This document shows, in pieces, positions 16,001 through 18,253 of a stretch of 18,253 nt of DNA; the first letter of the stretch is position 1; each line of letters opens with the position of its first letter. A program made the translations under genes and the position numbers. A model generated the notes under the pieces. The model was given only the letters and a program-made list of their open reading frames with translations, was not told the origin of the DNA and searched no databases. Source of the DNA: RAM1 sp943372585 (lineage in GTDB: Bacteria; Pseudomonadota; Gammaproteobacteria; Burkholderiales; Burkholderiaceae_C); assembly GCA_943372585.1 (NCBI GenBank), contig CALRZF020000031.1:1-18253 (forward strand), in the 5' to 3' direction.

Positions 16001-16908
16001 CCGCCGAGGTGGTGCTGATGCTGGCGCCCGAAACCAACGGCCACGTTGCCGTGAAAGCCTGGGAAGCACTGGGCAAGCAGACGGGCCTGGACCACACCCA
16101 CCTGGCCATTCACCGTGAAGACGAGAAGATCCGCTTCCGCGACATCCAGGCCCAGCCGCGCAAGATCATCAGCTCGCCCACCTGGAGTGGCATCGAGAGC
16201 GAGACCGTGTCGTACAACGCCGGCTACACCAATGTGCACGAGATGATCCCATGGCGTACCCTGACCGGGCGCCAGCAGTTCTACATGGATCACCCATGGA
16301 TGCAGGCCTTTGGCGAAGGCTTTACCAGCTACCGCCCGCCTGTGGACCTGAAGACCACGGCAGGCATCCATGGCATCAAGCCCAATGGCAACAAGGAGAT
16401 CGCGCTCAACTTCATCACGCCGCACCAGAAGTGGGGCATCCACAGCACCTACACCGACAACCTGATGATGCTCACGCTCAGCCGCGGCGGCCCTTGCGTA
16501 TGGATGAGCGAGGACGACGCGAAGCTTGCCGGCATTGTGGACAACGACTGGATCGAGCTGTTCAACATCAACGGCGCCATTGCGGCGCGGGCAGTGGTGA
16601 GCCAGCGCGTGAAGCCCGGCATGGTCATGATGTACCACGCGCAGGAGAAGATCGTGAACACGCCCGGCTCGGAGATCACCGGTGTGCGCGGCGGCATCCA
16701 CAACTCGGTGACGCGCATCGTGCTCAAGCCCACGCACATGATTGGCGGCTACGCGCAGTTCAGCTACGGCTTCAACTACTACGGGACCATCGGCACCAAC
16801 CGCGACGAGTTCGTGGTGGTGCGCAAGATGGACAAGATCGACTGGCTGGACACGCCCGTCGGTGAGGAACTGGTTCGCGTCACGCAGGCTGAAGGGGAAA
16901 GCGCGTGA
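13057..16908 (+). CDS. narG: Respiratory nitrate reductase alpha subunit NarG
   Basis: This is the catalytic subunit, which reduces nitrate to nitrite at a molybdenum bis-MGD centre on the cytoplasmic face of the membrane. The 1283-residue protein carries the FS0 cluster ligands H50, C54, C58 and C93 (HGVNCTGSC and RGCARG). The molybdenum ligand D222 lies in YDWYCDLPPSSPQ, at the same number as in E. coli NarG. The C-terminal dinucleotide-binding half contains WGIHSTYTDN and PCVWMSEDDA. No twin-arginine signal is seen, as expected for a cytoplasmic NarG. It is about 36 residues longer than the 1247-residue E. coli protein. The start (MSHFLDRLSYF) matches the family N-terminus that anchors to NarI. 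narK2 ends 39 bases upstream with no visible terminator. A cupin gene, rather than narH, follows directly. Confidence 0.97.
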   Translation: MSHFLDRLSYFSNPREPFSGEFGVTTGEDRTWEDAYRNRWAHDKVVRSTHGVNCTGSCSWKIYVKGGIVTWETQQTDYPRTRWDMPNHEPRGCARGASYSWYLYSANRVKYPMVRGRLLKSWREARLAHDPVAAWASIVEDDAKRSDYQKIRGLGGFARSTWDEVNEIIAAANVYTIKKHGPDRIIGFSPIPAMSMVSYAAGSRYLSLIGGVCMSFYDWYCDLPPSSPQVWGEQTDVPESADWFNSSFIIAWGSNVPQTRTPDAHFFTEVRYKGTKTVAITPDYSEVAKLADIWMNPKQGTDAAVAMAMGHVILKEFYFPEVNGVKGERSAYFDDYVRRYTDMPMLVMLKEHTLPSGEVITVPDRYVRASDFNGKLGQANNPEWKTVAFDESGKVVLPNGAIGFRWGPDGRADEGQWNLQAKEARHGNEVKLKLSSMEGEQDGAEIARVGFPYFGGILHESFPNNVAAGETDSSAGAVLVRTVPARRISLGKAGEERSALVATVFDLQVANYGVARGLPGELAATSFDDDTPYTPAWQEKITGTPRAQLITVARQFAENAHKTQGKSMVIIGAAMNHWYHSDMNYRGVINMLMMCGCIGKSGGGWAHYVGQEKLRPQTGWTALAFALDWIRPPRQMNSTSFFYAHTDQWRYEKLGMEEVLSPLADKKAFAGSMIDYNVRAERMGWLPSAPQLQTNPLQVVKDAAAAGLDAKDYAVKGLKDGTLKMSCTDPDHPDNWPRNMFVWRSNILGSSGKGHEYFLKHLLGTSNGVQGKDLGKEEAKPTEVVWHDKAPEGKLDLLVTLDFRMSTTCLYSDIVLPTATWYEKNDLNTSDMHPFIHPLSTAVDPAWQSRSDWDIYKGFAKKFSEVCVGHLGVERELVLTPLMHDSPAELAQPFGVSDWKMGDCELIPGKTAPNMQVVERDYPNVYKRFTALGPLMGKVGNGGKGIAWNTQTEVRQLGELSGLVTAEGVTRGMPKIESDIDAAEVVLMLAPETNGHVAVKAWEALGKQTGLDHTHLAIHREDEKIRFRDIQAQPRKIISSPTWSGIESETVSYNAGYTNVHEMIPWRTLTGRQQFYMDHPWMQAFGEGFTSYRPPVDLKTTAGIHGIKPNGNKEIALNFITPHQKWGIHSTYTDNLMMLTLSRGGPCVWMSEDDAKLAGIVDNDWIELFNINGAIAARAVVSQRVKPGMVMMYHAQEKIVNTPGSEITGVRGGIHNSVTRIVLKPTHMIGGYAQFSYGFNYYGTIGTNRDEFVVVRKMDKIDWLDTPVGEELVRVTQAEGESA

Positions 16909-16945
16909 GCATGCTGCACAACAACCCCGGCGCGGGAGCATCGCC

Positions 16946-17314
16946 ATGGCGCTGAAGCACCTGGCCCACGGCGAGATGGCCCACGCCGGCCCGCTGGGCG
17001 ACGCCCTGCCCGCCACCCGCACCTACACCCTTGTGCGCACGGACGACCTGCAGATCTTCCGCCTGGTGCTGCGCGCCGGCGCCGACCTGGCTGAGCATGC
17101 AGTGCCGGGCGCCATGGTCTTCCAGTGCGTCGAAGGTGAAGTGATCTTCCGCGCGCCCGGCTGCGAACTGCGCATGCATCCCGGCGACCTCACCCACGTG
17201 GGCGCGGGAGCGCCGCATTCCGTCCACGCCGTGACCGACATGTCGGCCCTCGTCACCGTGCTGGGCCACGCCCCCGTCAGCCCGCCCGTCCCCCTCAAGG
17301 AGAACAACGCATGA
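16946..17314 (+). CDS. Small single-domain cupin protein between narG and narH
   Basis: The frame is open from within narG, but I choose ATG 16946, which has GGGAG eight bases upstream and gives a 122-residue protein starting MALKHLAHGEMAHAG. The core is a cupin barrel: LAEHAVPGAMVFQCVEGEVIF (motif 1, split here as H51 and E63-G64), then MHPGDLTHVGAGAPHSVHAV (motif 2, with H78, H84 and H91). The second histidine of the usual HxH in motif 1 is missing, so metal binding may be altered. Its stop overlaps the narH ATG by four bases (17311-17314), and it follows narG by 37 bases, so it is embedded in the operon. E. coli narGHJI has no such gene. The function is unknown; metal or nitrite sensing, or a role in enzyme assembly, would be speculation. 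Confidence 0.85.
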   Translation: MALKHLAHGEMAHAGPLGDALPATRTYTLVRTDDLQIFRLVLRAGADLAEHAVPGAMVFQCVEGEVIFRAPGCELRMHPGDLTHVGAGAPHSVHAVTDMSALVTVLGHAPVSPPVPLKENNA

Positions 17315-18253
17315 AAATCCGCGCACAAATCGGCATGGTGCTCAACCTGGACAAGTGCATCGGTTGCCACACCTGCTCCGTCACCTGCAAGAACGTCTGG
17401 ACCAGCCGCCCCGGCATGGAGTACGCCTGGTTCAACAATGTGGAGACCAAGCCCGGCATCGGCTACCCCAAGGAGTGGGAGAACCAGGACAAGTGGAACG
17501 GCGGCTGGGTACGCAAGGCCAACGGCAAGATCGAGCCGCGCCAGGGCGGCAAGTGGAAGCTGCTGATGAAGATCTTCGCCAACCCCAACCTGCCCGAGAT
17601 TGACGACTACTACGAGCCCTTCACCTTCGACTACGGCCACCTGCAGTCCGCCCCCGAAATGAAGGCCAGCCCCACAGCCCGCCCGCGCAGCCTGATCACT
17701 GGCAAACAGATGGACAAGATCGTCTGGGGCCCGAACTGGGAAGAAATCCTCGGCGGCGAGTTCAAGGGCCGCAGCGCGGACAAGAACTTTGACGACATCC
17801 AGAAGGAGATGTACGGCGAGTTCGAGAACACCTTCATGATGTACCTGCCGCGCCTGTGCGAGCACTGCCTGAACCCGGCGTGCGTGGCATCGTGCCCGTC
17901 GGGCTCGATCTACAAGCGCGAGGAAGACGGCATTGTGCTGATCGACCAGGACAAGTGCCGCGGCTGGCGCATGTGCGTCTCGGGCTGCCCGTACAAGAAG
18001 ATCTACTACAACTGGAAAAGCGGCAAGGCCGAGAAGTGCATCTTCTGCTACCCGCGCATCGAGGCCGGCCAGCCCACCGTGTGCAGCGAGACCTGCGTGG
18101 GCCGCATCCGCTACCTGGGCGTGCTGCTGTATGACGCGGACCGCATCCAGGAGGCCGCCAGCGTGGAGCATGACCGCGACTTGTACCAGGCGCAACTGGA
18201 CATCTTCCTGGACCCGAACGATGCGAAGGTGATCGCGCAGGCGCGCCTGGACG
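17311..18253 (+). CDS. narH: Respiratory nitrate reductase beta subunit NarH, cut by the right window edge
   Basis: The first 314 codons are present and remain open to the edge. The protein carries electrons from NarI to NarG through three [4Fe-4S] clusters and one [3Fe-4S] cluster. Visible ligands are C16, C19, C22 and C26 (CIGCHTCSVTC, the same numbering as E. coli), LCEHCLNPACVASCP, CRGWRMCVSGCP (with the tryptophan that marks the [3Fe-4S] site) and CIFCYPRIEAGQPTVCSETC. The start ATGAAAATCCG has AAGGAG nine bases upstream and overlaps the cupin stop by four bases, so narH translation may depend on translation of the cupin. The C-terminal part, and the expected narJ and narI, lie beyond the window. 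Confidence 0.96.
   Translation, partial: MKIRAQIGMVLNLDKCIGCHTCSVTCKNVWTSRPGMEYAWFNNVETKPGIGYPKEWENQDKWNGGWVRKANGKIEPRQGGKWKLLMKIFANPNLPEIDDYYEPFTFDYGHLQSAPEMKASPTARPRSLITGKQMDKIVWGPNWEEILGGEFKGRSADKNFDDIQKEMYGEFENTFMMYLPRLCEHCLNPACVASCPSGSIYKREEDGIVLIDQDKCRGWRMCVSGCPYKKIYYNWKSGKAEKCIFCYPRIEAGQPTVCSETCVGRIRYLGVLLYDADRIQEAASVEHDRDLYQAQLDIFLDPNDAKVIAQARLD

Noticed and set aside
16911..16955. A 14-residue leader peptide (MLHNNPGAGASPWR) between narG and the cupin
   Set aside because: There is no ribosome-binding sequence, no regulatory residue pattern and no attenuator structure. It overlaps the cupin start and is probably chance.
13225..17022. A 1265-codon open frame antisense to narG
   Set aside because: It mirrors narG codons in a G+C-rich gene with strong third-position bias, where stop codons on the opposite strand are rare. 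Its translation is low-complexity (Ala, His, Val, Gly) with no recognisable domain.
1..18253. CRISPR arrays or insertion sequences
   Set aside because: I saw no regularly spaced direct repeats and no transposase-like product in the window.

Overview
The window reads as chromosome of a betaproteobacterium in the order Burkholderiales, most likely Comamonadaceae. The grounds are inferential: high G+C with strong third-position GC bias, an operon with a Bug-type periplasmic binding protein (a family greatly expanded in this group), split narK1/narK2 genes ahead of narG, and a dispersed intergenic repeat that I recall from these genomes. No rRNA, plasmid or phage structural gene is visible.

Left block (1-5061). 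Five tightly packed genes run leftward: a Bug substrate-binding protein, a DAO-family flavoprotein oxidase, a small [2Fe-2S] protein, a large FAD/NAD(P)-type oxidoreductase with a C-terminal [2Fe-2S] domain, and a RidA-family imine deaminase cut by the window edge. Every junction overlaps (4, 17, 4 and 4 bases), so translation is probably coupled. The three redox subunits match the architecture of HcnABC, opine oxidase and D-hydroxyproline dehydrogenase. RidA would hydrolyse the imine that such an oxidase releases. A divergent LysR-type regulator probably senses the substrate; the 101-base gap between the divergent starts carries inverted repeats. The substrate cannot be read from sequence.

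Middle block (5062-7272). One gene of clearly lower G+C encodes an OLD-family protein (ABC-type ATPase plus TOPRIM nuclease), a type often used in anti-phage defence. About 110 bases downstream lies a 49-base 3' fragment of tRNA-Phe(GAA), from the anticodon arm to CCA, followed by a good terminator. This looks like the attachment-site scar at the right end of an integrated element, with the OLD gene as its last cargo. A dispersed repeat abuts the fragment, and a perfect 10-base palindrome follows the terminator.

Right block (7273-18253). This is a respiratory nitrate reduction locus, all on the plus strand: narX, narL, narK1, narK2, narG, a small cupin gene, and narH (cut by the right edge). 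narJ and narI should follow. An FNR-type site (9 of 10 consensus positions) overlaps the narL stop codon, ahead of narK1. NarX/NarL would sense nitrate and nitrite, the two transporters would import nitrate and export nitrite, and NarGH would reduce nitrate on the cytoplasmic side of the membrane. Two oddities stand out: a cupin gene inserted between narG and narH, overlapping narH by 4 bases, and a NarK2 with an extra hydrophobic segment pair.
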